Below are positions 44,301 through 58,400 of a stretch of DNA of 64,000 nt, one piece after another. The position numbers and the translations under genes were made by a program. The first letter of the stretch is position 1. Each line of letters starts with the position of its first letter. Under the pieces are notes generated by a model that searched no databases, had not been told where the DNA came from, and was given only the letters and a program-made list of their open reading frames with translations. Location: NCBI GenBank assembly GCA_947623455.1, contig OX392529.1:1984001-2048000 (forward strand). Direction: 5' to 3'. This stretch comes from Mimachlamys varia (lineage: Eukaryota; Mollusca; Bivalvia; Pectinida; Pectinidae).

Positions 44301-47300
44301 GCATCGTGCCAAAGGTGAGTGAGCTTTTTATATTTTGCATTTTATTCTTATTCATTTTATAATTCCAAAATTTTTTACAAAAAAATATCCAAAGTGTCTC
44401 CTCATAATATTCATTTAATTTTCCGTTTGTTATGAAACATGACAGCATATATATATATATATATAGAACCTAACGTAGGCATTCAAATCAAACAGATCCG
44501 TCACGGCATAACTTTTAATTTGGTACCAGGGGCTGTTATTATAGTTAAGAAATTATCATTTGTGATATTTAGTACATATTGTACATACAAACATCCTGAC
44601 CTGGGAAATAAACAATAACTTACAAGAAAGAGGAAGAATCAAACTAGTAAGAACGTTACCACCAGGCCAAAAAATCCGGACCAGTTGAAATGGTTCGTAA
44701 TCCTGATATCGTTCCGGAAGGTTGTATCTCCATGTAACACCATGTGTATTTCTGGAGTACCGGTAATACAGAATTATCAACACTGCTAAATTCCATATGA
44801 CACCCCTTTTCCGACTAAAATGACGTCAAATTTGCCCCATAAAAATTGGGTCTCGTAAATAAATTATGATTTCCTTGGTCATACCAAACGGAAAACATTT
44901 AAAATATTATGAGATGAAACAGGAAACAGTTCTCAATACGTATACCAAATTTCTTTAAGAATGTCTTATGAACAAAGCCAGGAAAATTCATTGAAAAATG
45001 TTGAAAATACAAAGAATAGATAGCAAAATAAAAAAATAATTACTCACTTACTGACTCTAATGACGTCACGGGGGAACAATCACAAAAGGGGGATAACTGT
45101 AACCTGTGTTTCCCAACAACATTATACAGGTGGACTTCAATGCTCACCAGAAAATACCTTGTGTGTCAACCGTCGGAAACTCAATATGTAAGGACATTAT
45201 TGGGATTATTTTTAGAGATTTTGGGCATTTTTAGAATTTTCGTTGGACTGACCTTTAAGTGGAATCCACTGTATGTTGGTGTATGGTCTGATCTGTAGAT
45301 GTGTAGTTTGATCTACCTGACCGGAGCACAGTTATGGCGGGAGGTTTGGGACCAGTCTGTCATTAATATATGTTGGTGTATGGTCTGATCTGTAGATGTG
45401 TAGTTTGATCTACCTGACCGGAGCACAGTTATGTCGGGAGGTTTGGGACCAGTCTGTCATTAATATATGTTGTTGTATGGTCTGAATCTGTAGATGTTTA
45501 GTTTGATCTACCTGACCGGAGCACAGTTATGGCGGGAGGTTTGGGACCAGTCTGTCATTAATATATGTTGGTGTATGGTCTGATCTGTAGATGTTTAGTT
45601 TGACCTACCTGACCGGAGCACAGTTATGTCGGGAGGTTTGGGGCCAGTCTGTCCAGCAGGAGGTTCAGTCAGCCCTTGTTGAGAACGTGAAGAGACTATG
45701 GGAAGGAGTTTTTGTGTCGGACTGGATGTCTATCCCTCACACTCAGATCTGCCTCGGCAAACTGCTGCAGTACTCCGGGCAGGTGATACACCAGTTCACC
45801 AACTCACACCTGCTCAAGGTAAGAACTTGCTGTCAATTGCCTACTCACATCTTCTTATACCCACATTTGCTGGTATTTTATCAAATTTGTAAATTTCGTG
45901 CCCTTCAGACTTCACGTTCCCCTCATGGGAGGATTTGAAGTTTACTGGCTAAGTTAGAGGGAAGTATGAGATATATACAGTCAGGTAACTGGCTAGGTTA
46001 GAGGGAAGTATAAGATATATACAGTCAGGTAACTGGCTAGGTTAGAGGGAAGTATGAGATATATACAGTCAGGTAACTGGCTAAGTTAGAGGGAAGTATG
46101 AGATATATACAGTCAGGTAACTGGCTAAGTTAGAGGGAAGTATGAGATATATACAGTCAGGTAACTGGCTAAGTTAGAGGGAAGTATAAGATATATACAG
46201 TCAGGTAACTGGCTAAGTTAGAGGAAGTATGAGATATATACAGTCAGGTAACTAGCTAAGTTAGAGGGAAGTATGAGATATATACAGTCAGGTAACTGGC
46301 TAAGTTAGAGGAAGTATGAGATATATACAGTCAGGTAACTGGCTAAGTTAGAGGAAGTATGAGATATATACAGTCAGGTAACTGGCTAAGTTAGAGGAAG
46401 TATGAGATATATACAGTCTGGTAACTGGCTAAGGTAGAGGAAGTATGAGATATATACAGTCAGGTAACTGGCTAAGTTAGAGGGAAGTATGAGATATATA
46501 CAGTCAGGTAACTGGCTAAGTTAGAAGAAGTATAAGATATATACAGTCAGGTAACTGGCTAAGTTAGAGGGAAGTATGAGATATATACAGTCAGGTAACT
46601 GGCTAAGTTAGAGGGAAGTATGAGATATATACAGTCAGGTAACTGGCTAAGTTAGAGGGAAGTATGAGATATATACAGTCAGGTAACTTGCTAAGTTAGA
46701 GGAAGATTAAGATATATACAGTCAGGTAACTGGCTAAGTTAGAGGGAGTATAAGATATATACAGTCAGGTAACTGGCTAAGTTAGAGGGAGTATAAGATA
46801 TATACAGTCAGGTAACTGGCTAGGTTAGAGGGAAGTATGAGATATATACAGTCAGGTAACTGGCTAAGTTAGAGGGAAGTATGAGATATATACAGTCAGG
46901 TAACTGGCTAAGTTAGAGGGAAGTATGAGATATATACAGTCAGGTAACCTGCTAAGTTAGAGGAAGATTAAGATATATACAGTCAGGTAACTGGCTAAGT
47001 TAGAGGGAAGTATGAGATATATACAGTCAGGTAACTGGCTAAGTTAGAGGGAAGTATGAGATATATACAGTCAGGTTACTGGCTAAGTTAGAGGGAAGTA
47101 TGTGATATATACAGTCAGGTAACTTGCTAAGTTAGAGGAAGATTAAGATATATACAGTCAGGTAACTGGCTAAGTTAGAGGGAGTATAAGATATATACAG
47201 TCAGGTAACTGGCTAAGTTAGAGGGAGTATAAGATATATACAGTCAGGTAACTGGCTAGGTTAGAGGGAAGTATGAGATATATACAGTCAGGTAACTGGC

Positions 47301-49447
47301 TAAGTTAGAGGGAAGTATGAGATATATACAGTCAGGTAACTGGCTAAGTTAGAGGGAAGTATGAGATATATACAGTCAGGTAACTTGCTAAATTAGAGGA
47401 AGTATGAGATATATACAGTCAGGTAACTGGCTAAGTTAGAGGAAGTATGAGATATATACAGTCAGGTAACTGGCTAAGTTAGAGGGAGTATAAGATATAT
47501 ACAGTCAGGTAACTGGCTAGGTTAGAGGGAAGTATAAGATATATACAGTCAGGTAACTGGCTAAGTTAGAGGGAAGTATGAGATATATACAGTCAGGTAA
47601 CTGGCTAAATAAGAAGGAAGTATAATATAGATACAGTCAGGTAACTGGCTAAGTAAGAAGGAAGTATAATATATATACAGTCAGGTAACTGGCTAAGTTA
47701 AAGGGAAGTATGAGATATATACAGTCAGGTAACTGGCTAAGTTAGAGGAAGTATGAGATATATACAGTCAGGTAACTGGCTAAGTTAGAGGGAAGTATGA
47801 GATATATACAGTCAGGTTACTGGCTAAGTTAGAGGGAAGTATGAGATATATACAGTCAGGTAACTTGCTAAGTTAGAGGAAGATTAAGATATATACAGTC
47901 AGGTAACTAGCTAAGTTAGAGGGAAGTATGAGATATATACAGTCAGGTAACTGGCTAAGTTAGAGGGAAGTATGAGATATATACAGTCAGGTAACTTGCT
48001 AAGTTAGAGGAAGATTAAGATATATACAGTCAGGTAACTGGCTAAGTTAGAGGGAGTATAAGATATATACAGTCAGGTAACTGGCTAAGTTAGAGGGAGT
48101 ATAAGATATATACAGTCAGGTAACTGGCTAGGTTAGAGGGAAGTATGAGATATATACAGTCAGGTAACTGGCTAAGTTAGAGGGAAGTATGAGATATATA
48201 CAGTCAGGTAACTGGCTAAGTTAGAGGGAAGTATGAGATATATACAGTCAGGTAACTGGCTAAGTTAGAGGAAGATTAAGATATATACAGTCAGGTAACT
48301 GGCTAAGTTAGAGGGAAGTATGAGATATATACAGTCAGGTAACTGGCTAAGTTAGAGGGAGTATGAGATATATACAGTCAGGTAACTGGCTAAGTTAGAG
48401 GAAGTATGAGATATATACAGTCAGGTTACTGGCTAAGTAAGAGGGAAGTATGAGATATATACATTCAGGTTACTGGCTAAGTAAGAGGGAAGTATAATAT
48501 ATATACAGTCAGGTAACTGGCTAAGTTAGAGGGAAGTATGAGATATATACAGTCAGGTTACTGGCTAAGTTAGAGGGAAGTATAATATATATACAGTCAG
48601 GTAACTGGCTAAGTTAGAGGGAAGTATAATATATATACAGTCAGGTAACTGGCTAAGTTAGAGGGAAGTATGAGATATATACAGTCAGGTTACTGGCTAA
48701 GTAAGAGGGAAGTTTAATATATATACAGTCATGTAACTGGCTAAGTTAGAGGGAAGTATGAGATATATACAGTCAGGTAACTGGCTAAGTTAGAGGGAAG
48801 TATGAGATATATACAGTCAGGTTACTGGCTAAGTTAGAGGGAAGTATAAGATATATACAGTCAGGTAACTGGCTAAGTTAGAGGGAAGTATGAGATATAT
48901 ACAGTCAGGTAACTGGCTACGTTAGAAGAAGTATGAGATATATACAGTCAGGTAACTGGCTAAGTTAGAGGGAAGTATGAGATATATACAGTCAGGTAAC
49001 TGGCTAAGTTAGAGGAAGTATAATATATATACAGTCAGGTAACTGGCTAAGTTAGAAGGAAGTATAATATATATACAGTCAGGTAACTGGCTAAGTTAGA
49101 GGGAAGTATAATATATATACAGTCAGGTAACTGGCTAAGTTAGAGGAAGATTAAGATATATACAGTCAGGTAACTGGCTAAGTTAAAGGGAAGTATCAGA
49201 TATATACAGTCAGGTAACTGGCTAAGTTAGAGGAAGTACAGGATAACTGGCTGAGAATATAATTATATTGACTTTGATTTCTTTCCTTTAGATATTTTCT
49301 GTGATGAAATCATGCCTTGGCCAAAACCCATGCGACTGTCTAAAGTTTTCTATGGTTGATTTCTTGAAAAAGTTTGGTAAAGTGAAACTTGGAGCTGATT
49401 CTGAGGTAAGTGCATCAACAGTCATTGCTTACTTGTGAAAGAGGAAG

Positions 49448-49485
<38 letters not shown>

Positions 49486-52400
49486 TGGGAGGCAGATATC
49501 TTTCACCTCACATGTAACATTTTTCAAATTCTCCAAAATCATTGATTCAATTTCAGTAAAATTTTGCAAGGTGTTAAGATCGAAGGCAAAATTAAAGTTC
49601 TTTATTAGATGTATGTTACCCTTCAGGGGCCTGAGAGGCAGGGCCAAAACAGGTAAAGTTGACAAAAGTTTCAGCAATCATTTTCTCCAGACCCAGAGAA
49701 GCTAATCAAATACTGTGGATGAATAGGTCTCAAGGTGTTTTTTCACAATTGTATTATATTTTACACAGCAGAGTAAGGTCCTACAGAAGGTGTCGACAGT
49801 GTTTGGGGGAGTGATGACGTGTTTATATTTTACAAAGCAGAGTAAGGTCCTACAGAAGGTGTCGACAGTGTTTGGGGGAGTGATGACGTGTTTATATTTT
49901 ACACAGCAGAGTAAGGTCCTACAGAAGGTGTCGGCAGTGTTTGGGGGAGTGATGACGTGTTTATATTTTACACAGCAGAGTAAGGTCCTACAGAAGGTGT
50001 CGACAGTGTTTGGGGGAGTGATGACGTGTTTATATTTTACACAGCAGAGTAAGGTCCTACAGAAAGTGTCGACAGTGTTTGGGGGAGTGATGACGTGTTT
50101 ATATTTTACACAGCAGAGTAAGGTCCTACAGAAGGTGTCGACAGTGTTTGGGGGAGTGATGACGTGTTTATATTTTACACAGCAGAGTAAGGTCCTACAG
50201 AAGGTGTCGGCAGTGTTTGGGGGAGTGATGACGTGTTTATATTTTACACACCAGAGTAAGGTCCTACAGAAGGTGTGGACAGTGTTTGGGGGAGTGATGA
50301 CGTGTTTATATTTTACACAGCAGAGTAAGGTCCTACAGAGAGTGTCGACAGTGTTTGGGGGAGTGATGACGTGTTTATATTTTACACAGCAGAGTAAGGT
50401 CCTACAGAGAGTGTCGACAGTGTTTGGGGGAGTGATGACGTGTTTATATTTTACACAGCAGAGTAAGGTCCTACAGAAGGTGTCGACAGTGTTTGGGGGA
50501 GTGATGACGTTTTTATATCTTACACAGCAGATTAAGGTCCTACAGAAGGTGTCGGCAGTGTTTGGGGGAGTGATGACGTGTTTATATTTTACACAGAGTA
50601 AGGTCCTACAGAAGGTGTCGGCAGTGTTTGGGAGAGTGATGACGTGTTTATATTTTACACAGCAGAGTAAGGTCCTACAGAAGGTGTCGACAGTGTTTGG
50701 GGGAGTGATGACGTGTTTATATTTTACACAGCAGAGTAAGGTCCTACAGAAGGTGTCGACAGTGTTTGGGGGAGTGATGACGTGTTTATATTTTACACAG
50801 CAGAGTAAGGTCCTACAGAAGGTGTCGGCAGTGTTTGTGGAAGTGATGACGTGTTTATATTTTACACAGCAGAGTAAGGTCCTACAGAAGGTGTCGGCAG
50901 TGTTTGTGGAAGTGATGACGTGTTTATATTTTACACAGCAGAGTAAGGTCCTACAGAAGGTGTCGACAGTGTTTGGGGGAGTGATGATGTGTTTATATTT
51001 TACACAGAGTAAGGTCCTACAGAAGGTGTCGGCAGTGTTTGGGGGAGTGATGACGTGTTTATATTTTACACAGCAGAGTAAGGTCCTACAGAAGGTGTCG
51101 GCAGTGTTTGTGGAAGTGATGACGTGTTTATATTTTACACAGCAGAGTAAGGTCCTACAGAAGGTGTCGACAGTGTTTGGGGGAGTGATGACGTGTTTAT
51201 ATTTTACACAGAGTAAGGTCCTACAGAAGGTGTCGGCAGTGTTTGGGGGAGTGATGACGTGTTTATATTTTACACAGCAGAGTAAGGTCCTACAGAAGGT
51301 GTCGGCAGTGTTTGTGGAAGTGATGACGTGTTTATATTTTACACAGCAGAGTAAGGTCCTACAGAAGGTGTCGACAGTGTTTGGGGGAGTGATGATGTGT
51401 TTATATTTTACACAGAGTAAGGTCCTACAGAAGGTGTCGACAGTGTTTGGGGGAGTGATGACGTGTTTATATTTTACACAGAGTAAGGTCCTTCAGAAGG
51501 TGTCGGCATTGTTTGGGGGAGTGATGACGTGTTTATATTTTACACAGAGTAAGGTCCTACAGAAGGTGTCGGCAGTGTTTGGGGGAGTGATGACGTGTTT
51601 ATATTTTACAAAGCAGAGTAAGGTCCTACAGAAGGTGTCGACAGTGTTTGGGGGAGTGATGACGTGTTTATATTTTACACAGCAGAGTAAGGTCCTACAG
51701 AAGGTGTCGGCAGTGTTTGGGGGAGTGATGACGTGTTTATATTTTACACAGCAGAGTAAGGTCCTACAGAAGGTGTCGGCAGTGTTTGGGGGAGTGATGA
51801 CGTGTTTATATTTTACACAGAGTAAGGTCCTACAGAAGGTGTCGGCAGTGTTTGGGAGAGTGATGACGTGTTTATATTTTACACAGCAGAGTAAGGTCCT
51901 ACAGAAGGTGTCGACAGTGTTTGGGAGAGTGATGACGTGTTTATATTTTACACAGCAGAGTAAGGTCCTACAGAAGGTGTCGACAGTGTTTGGGGGAGTG
52001 ATGACGTGTTTATATTTTACACAGCAGAGTAAGGTCCTACAGAAGGCGTCGACAGTGTTTGTGGGAGTGATGACGTCTTTATATTTTACACAGCAGAGTA
52101 AGGTCCTACAGAAGGCGTCGACAGTGTTTGGGGGAGTGATGATGTGTTTATATTTTACACAGCAGAGTAAGGTCCTACAGAAGGCGTCGACAGTGTTTGG
52201 GGGAGTGATGACGTGTTTATATTTTGCACAGCAGAGTAAGGTCCTACAGAAGGTGTCGACAGTGTTTGGGGGAGTGATGATGTGTTTTTCTCTCATATCT
52301 CGCCATGTTGGATAGAGTTTGCCCATGTAAGAAAGCTATGTAAGAAAAATCTATCTTACATAGCATTTCACGCGACGTGACGTCACAATTGCTCAACAAT

Positions 52401-55400
52401 GACGTGACGTCACGAATACGATAAACTCTGATGCCAGAAAGAGAAAACGACGGTGTGATAAAATTAAAATCTTTCACAAAATTTTAACCATAAACACCAG
52501 GAAGAGGAGATTAATTTTTCTACGCAAACTGCGTTTGCAAATATAGGGTATGCTCATTTTCGTCGGAAAAGCTCAAGGAAAAAGTTGAAATTTCAAAATG
52601 GTAGCCTGTTTAAACGTATTTTCATGGTTTTTGACCTTATTCGGGTAGTTGATATGAGAGAAAAAGACTCTTTCATTATGTGTGTATGTAGGATAGGGAT
52701 ATTCCACCCTCGGGATCACAAAATGTGGTAAAACCCTCGGCAAGCCTCGGGTTTCACCACATTTTGTGACCCCTCGGGTGGAATATCCCTATCCTACATA
52801 CACGCATATGAAAGAGTCTTATAATATTTTACACAGCAGAGTAAGGTCCTACAGAAGGTGTCGACAGTGTTTGGGGGACTGATGACAGACACCAGCTGTG
52901 TAGTACATCACTGGAGCATGGAGGCATTTACACAGTTTGCCGAGGACACTGCTCACGAGACTGTGGTCCCTGACTGTATGGCACATGACAGCAGACTCCA
53001 GGATTGTTTGGTAGCCTACCTCAACAAGGTAAAGTTAGTACATCTGTCGCAGAATAAGGTATCACATCAGAGAGTAAGGTCCAATATCAGTAAGTTCCAA
53101 CATCAGAGAGTAAGGTCCCACATCAGAGAGTAACGTCCCGAATTGGAGAGTAAGGTCCCACATCGGAGAGTAAGGTCCCACATCGGAGAGTAAGGTCCCA
53201 CATCAGAGAGTAAGGTCCCAAAGTAGACAGTAAGGTCCCATATCAGAATAAGGTCCCACATCAGAGAGTATGGTCCCATCACAGAGAGTATGGTCCCACA
53301 TCAGAGAGTAACGTCCCGAATTGGAGAGTAAGGTCCCACATCGGAGAGTAAGGTCCCACATCGGAGAGTAAGGTCCCACATCGGAGAGTAAGGTCCCACA
53401 TCAGAGAGTAAGGTCCCACATCAGAGAGTAAGGTCCAATAACAGAGAGTATGGTCCCATCACAGAGAGTATGGTCCCAAAGTAGAGAGTAAGGTACCACA
53501 TCAGAGAGTAAGGTCCCAAAGTAGATAGTAAGGTCCCATATCAGAATAAGGTCCCACATCAGAGAGTATGGTCCCAAAGTAGAGAGTAAGGTCCCACATC
53601 AGAGAGTAAGGTCCCAAAGTAGATAGTAAGGTCCCATATCAGAATAAGGTCCAACATCAGAGAGTATGGTCCCAAAGTAGAGAGTAATGTCCCACATCAG
53701 AGAGTAAGGTCCCACATCAGAGAGTAAGGTCCCACATCGGAGAGTAATGTCCCACATCAGAGAGTAAGGTCCCACATCAGAGAGTAAGGTCCCACATCAG
53801 AGAGTAAGGTCCCACATCAGAGAGTATGGTCCCACATCAGAGGGTATGGTCCCATATCAGAGAGTAAGGTCCCACATCAGAGAGTAAGGTCCCACATCAG
53901 AGAGTAAGGTCCCACATCAGAGAGTAAGGTCCCACATCAGAGAGTATGGTCCCACATCAGAGAGTAACATCCCACATCAGAGAGAAAGGTTCCAAAGTAG
54001 ATAGTAAGGTCCCTCATTGGAGAGTAAGATCCCACATCAGAAAATAAGGTCCCATTTCAGAGAGTAAGGTCCCACCTACATCAGAGAGTAAGATGCCACA
54101 CCAGAGAGTAAGGTCCCATAGTAGATAGTAAGGCCCCATATCAGAATAAGGCCCACATCCGAGAGTAAGGTCCAATATCAGAGAGTAACGTCTCACATCG
54201 GAGAGTAAGGTCCCGAATCGGAGAATAAAGTCGAACATCGGAGAGTAAGGTCCTATATTAGGGAGTAAGGTCCCACATTGGAGAGTAACATCCCACATCG
54301 GAGAATAAAGTCGAATATCGGAGAGTAAGGTCCCACATCGGGAAGTAATGTTGAACATCAAAAGGTAAGGTCCCACATCAGAGAGTATAACGTCCAACAG
54401 AATATTGATTCCCTGTATGCTAGAAACCGCACTTGTCTTTAAAAACGATAATCATCCAAGATAGTTACCATTTACAATGAAAGTGGTTAATATTCTCCAG
54501 TTGGGACATGTGCATAAAAAAGTAAAATCTGATAGAACTGGCTTTGTTTACATAACCTCAGTTTCCATAAGGAGATAGAACTGGCTTTGTTTACATAACC
54601 TCAGTTTCCATAAGGAGATAGAACTGGCTTTGTTTACATAACCTCAGTTTCCATAAGGAGATAGAACTGGCTTTGTTTACATAACCTCAGTTTCCATAAG
54701 GAGATAGAACTGGCTTTGTTTACATAACCTCAATCTCCAGAGCTGGCTTTGTTTACATAACCTCAGTTTCCATAAGGAGATAGAACTGGATTTGTTTACA
54801 TAACCTCAGTTTCCATAAGGAGATAGAACTCCAGGCTTTGTTTACATAACCTCAGTTTCCATAAGGAGATAGAACTCCAGGCTTTGTTTACATAACCTCA
54901 GTTTCCATAAGGAGATAGAACTGGCTTTGTTTACATAACCTCAGTTTCCATAAGGAGATAAAACTCCAGGCTTTGTTTACATAACCTCAGTTTCCATAAG
55001 GAGATAGAACTGGCTTTGTTTACATAACCTCAGTTTCCATAAGGAGATTGAACTGGCTTTGTTTACATAACCTCAATCTCCAGAGCTGGCTTTGTTTACA
55101 TAACCTCAGTTTCCATAAGGAGATAGAACTCCAGGCTTTGTTTACATAACCTCAGTTTCCATAAGGAGATAGAACTCCAGGCTTTGTTTACATAACCTCA
55201 GTTTCCATAAGGAGATAGAACTGGCTTTGTTTACATAACCTCAGTTTCCATAAGGAGATAGAACTCCAGGCTTTGTTTACATAACCTCAGTTTCCATAAG
55301 GAGATAGAACTGGCTTTGTTTACATAACCTCAGTTTCCATAAGGAGATAGAACTGGCTTTGTTTACATAACCTCAATCTCCAGAGCTGGCTTTGTTTACA

Positions 55401-58400
55401 TAACCTCAGTTTCCATAAGGAGATAGAACTCCAGGCTTTGTTTACATAACCTCAGTTTCCATAAGGAGATAGAACTGGCTTTGTTTACATAACCTCAGTT
55501 TCAATAAGGAGATAGAACTGGATTTGTTTACATAACCTCAGTTTCCATAAGGAGATAGAACTCCAGGCTTTGTTTACATAACCTCAGTTTCCATAAGGAG
55601 ATAGAACTCCAGGCTTTGTTTACATAACCTCAGTTTCCATAAGGAGATAGAACTGGCTTTGTTTACATAACCTCAGTTTCCATAAGGAGATAAAACTCCA
55701 GGCTTTGTTTACATAACCTCAGTTTCCATAAGGAGATAGAACTGGCTTTGTTTACATAACCTCAGTTTCCATAAGGAGATAGAACTGGCTTTGTTTACAT
55801 AACCTCAATCTCCAGAGCTGGCTTTGTTTACATAACCTCAGTTTCCATAAGGAGATAGAACTCCAGGCTTTGTTTACATAACCTCAGTTTCCATAAGGAG
55901 ATAGAACTGGCTTTGTTTACATAACCTCAGTTTCAATAAGGAGATAGAACTGGCTTTGTTTACATAACCTCAATCTCCAGAGCTGGCTTTGTTTACATAA
56001 CCTCAGTTTCCATAAGGAGATAGAACTGGATTCGTTTACATAACCTCAGTTTCCATAAGGAGATAGAACTCCAGTTTTTGTTTACATAACCTCAGTTTCC
56101 ATAAGGAGATAGAACTCCAGGCTTTGTTTACATAACCTCAGTTTCCATAAGGAGATAGAACTGGCTTTGTTTACATAACCTCAGTTTCAATAAGGAGATA
56201 GAACTGGCTTTGTTTACATAACCTCAATCTCCAGAGCTGGCTTTGTTTACATAACCTCAGTTTCCATAAGGAGATAGAACTGGATTCGTTTACATAACCT
56301 CAGTTTCCATAAGGAGATAGAACTCCAGTTTTTGTTTACATAACCTCAGTTTCCATAAGGAGATAGAACTCCAGGCTTTGTTTACATAACCTCAGTTTCC
56401 ATAAGGAGATAGAACTCCAGGCTTTGTTTACATAACCTCAGTTTCCATAAGGAGATAGAACTCCAGGCTTTGTTTACATAACCTCAGTTTCCATAAGGAG
56501 ATAGAACTGGCTTTGTTTACATAACCTCAGTTTCCATAAGGAGATAGAACTGGCTTTGTTTACATAACCTCAGTTTCCATAAGGAGATAGAACTGGCTTT
56601 GTTTACATTAAACCTCAATCTCCAGAGCTGGCTTTGTTTACATAACCTCAGTTTCCATAAGGAGATAGAACTGGATTTGTTTACATAACCTCAGTTTCCA
56701 TAAGGAGATATAACTCCAGGCTTTGTTTACATAACCTCAGTTTCCATAAGGAGATAGAACTCCAGGCTTTGTTTACATAACCTCAGTTTCCATAAGGAGA
56801 TAGAACTCCAGGCTTTGTTTACATAACCTCAGTTTCCATAAGGAGATAGAACTCCAGGCTTTGTTTACATAACCTCAGTTTCCATAAGGAGATAGAACTG
56901 GCTTTGTTTACATAACCTCAGTTTCCATAAGGAGATAGAACTGGCTTTGTTTACATAACCTCAATCTCCAGAGCTGGCTTTGTTTACATAACCTCAGTTT
57001 CCATAAGGAGATAGAACTCCAGGCTTTGTTTACATAATCTCAGTTTCCATAAGGAGATAGAACTGACTTTGTTTACATAACCTTAGTTTCCATAAGGAGA
57101 TAGAACTGGCTTTGTTTACATAACCTCAATCTCCAGAGCTGGCTTTGTTTACATAACCTCAGTTTCCATAAGGAGATAGAACTGGATTTGTTTACATAAC
57201 CTCAGTTTCCATAAGGAGATAGAACTCCAGGCTTTGTTTACATAACCTCAGTTTCCATAAGGAGATAGAACTCCAGGCTTTGTTTACATAACCTCAGTTT
57301 CCATAAGGAGATAGAACTGGCTTTGTTTACATAACCTCAGTTTCAATAAGGAGACAGAACTGGCTTTGTTTACTTAAAGGATTTGTGCAACGAAAAATGA
57401 AATTTTTATATTTATTAAAAGTAATGTTTTAAAACCATATTCGAACACCCAATCTTGCAAGCGTGGTCTGGTTACTTTGTGGTGACACGATTTAAAAGTA
57501 GGTCATTTTCACTGACCTCTAAATTATGCATATTTTGTGACCCAGAACGAGGCCACTCCTCCTGTGACGTCATCTTAGTCCAGGAAAATCGAGCTATCGC
57601 CATAGTACACTGTTTGCTTACATAAACCTTGTATATGTATAACGTGTATAACAGCAAATATTATTGTGACAGTTACATACTGATACATACATTACGTACA
57701 ATATACTTTTTAAAACGAAAGTCCATGCATACTTTAAACTTGTATTGGCCAAAATGGTGTTTTTGGGACATTTGAACGCTAATTTCGTTTGTCATCCCGA
57801 AGAATATAGTAGCACGATCCGTGATAGTAGTCAAGAGATCGACACCCTGTCGAAACATTACAAATCACGGGCGTGCCATTCACAGGGGATTATATATATA
57901 GTGATCTAACACAAGCGTGACACTAATTAGTTGATTGGTCAGTCACTAAGACGGTAACATTTTACCTTTATACTGCTGCATACTGACATCAGTCAGGTCG
58001 ACGAAACCCGTACCAGAGTCATAAAAATGATACACACGCGTACGTACTGTACACCAGGCAACCAACTTTATATTTATACCAATTTGACGAAAATAACCAG
58101 AATTAATGTTTATCTCCAAATTTTTTTCGCATTTTACGGTACGTGTAAAATGGTATGTAATCGGGGCCTAATTTGAACTTGTATTGTGTATTGAAAAGGA
58201 TGAAATGTAAATCCAACATTATTTAGTTTAGTTTTCAAATGTATCGCGGAATTGGATTAGATTTTACTATCTAGGTCCGTGGTTGTATTTTTATATTTGG
58301 GTTTTAGCAAGCAAAATTACTGAATAATAACTTTTCAGGAAATTCTTTATTTATTTGTGTGTATGGGGGGGGGGGGGGGTCGATCGGAACGTCCAGGGTG

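Noticed and set aside
45299..45570. Three extra real exons before exon 12
   Set aside because: Each lacks the second part of the exon and a usable donor, and reads into a stop; they are partial duplicates.
49790..52315. 841-codon open frame as an independent gene
   Set aside because: It is the tandem copy of exon 14's start with a 69-bp unit. There is no independent promoter or domain, and each unit contains a splice acceptor.
52378..52412. Paired TGACGTCA as a CREB-responsive regulatory site
   Set aside because: They lie inside an inverted-repeat insertion deep in the gene. Palindromes are expected there and nothing supports regulation.
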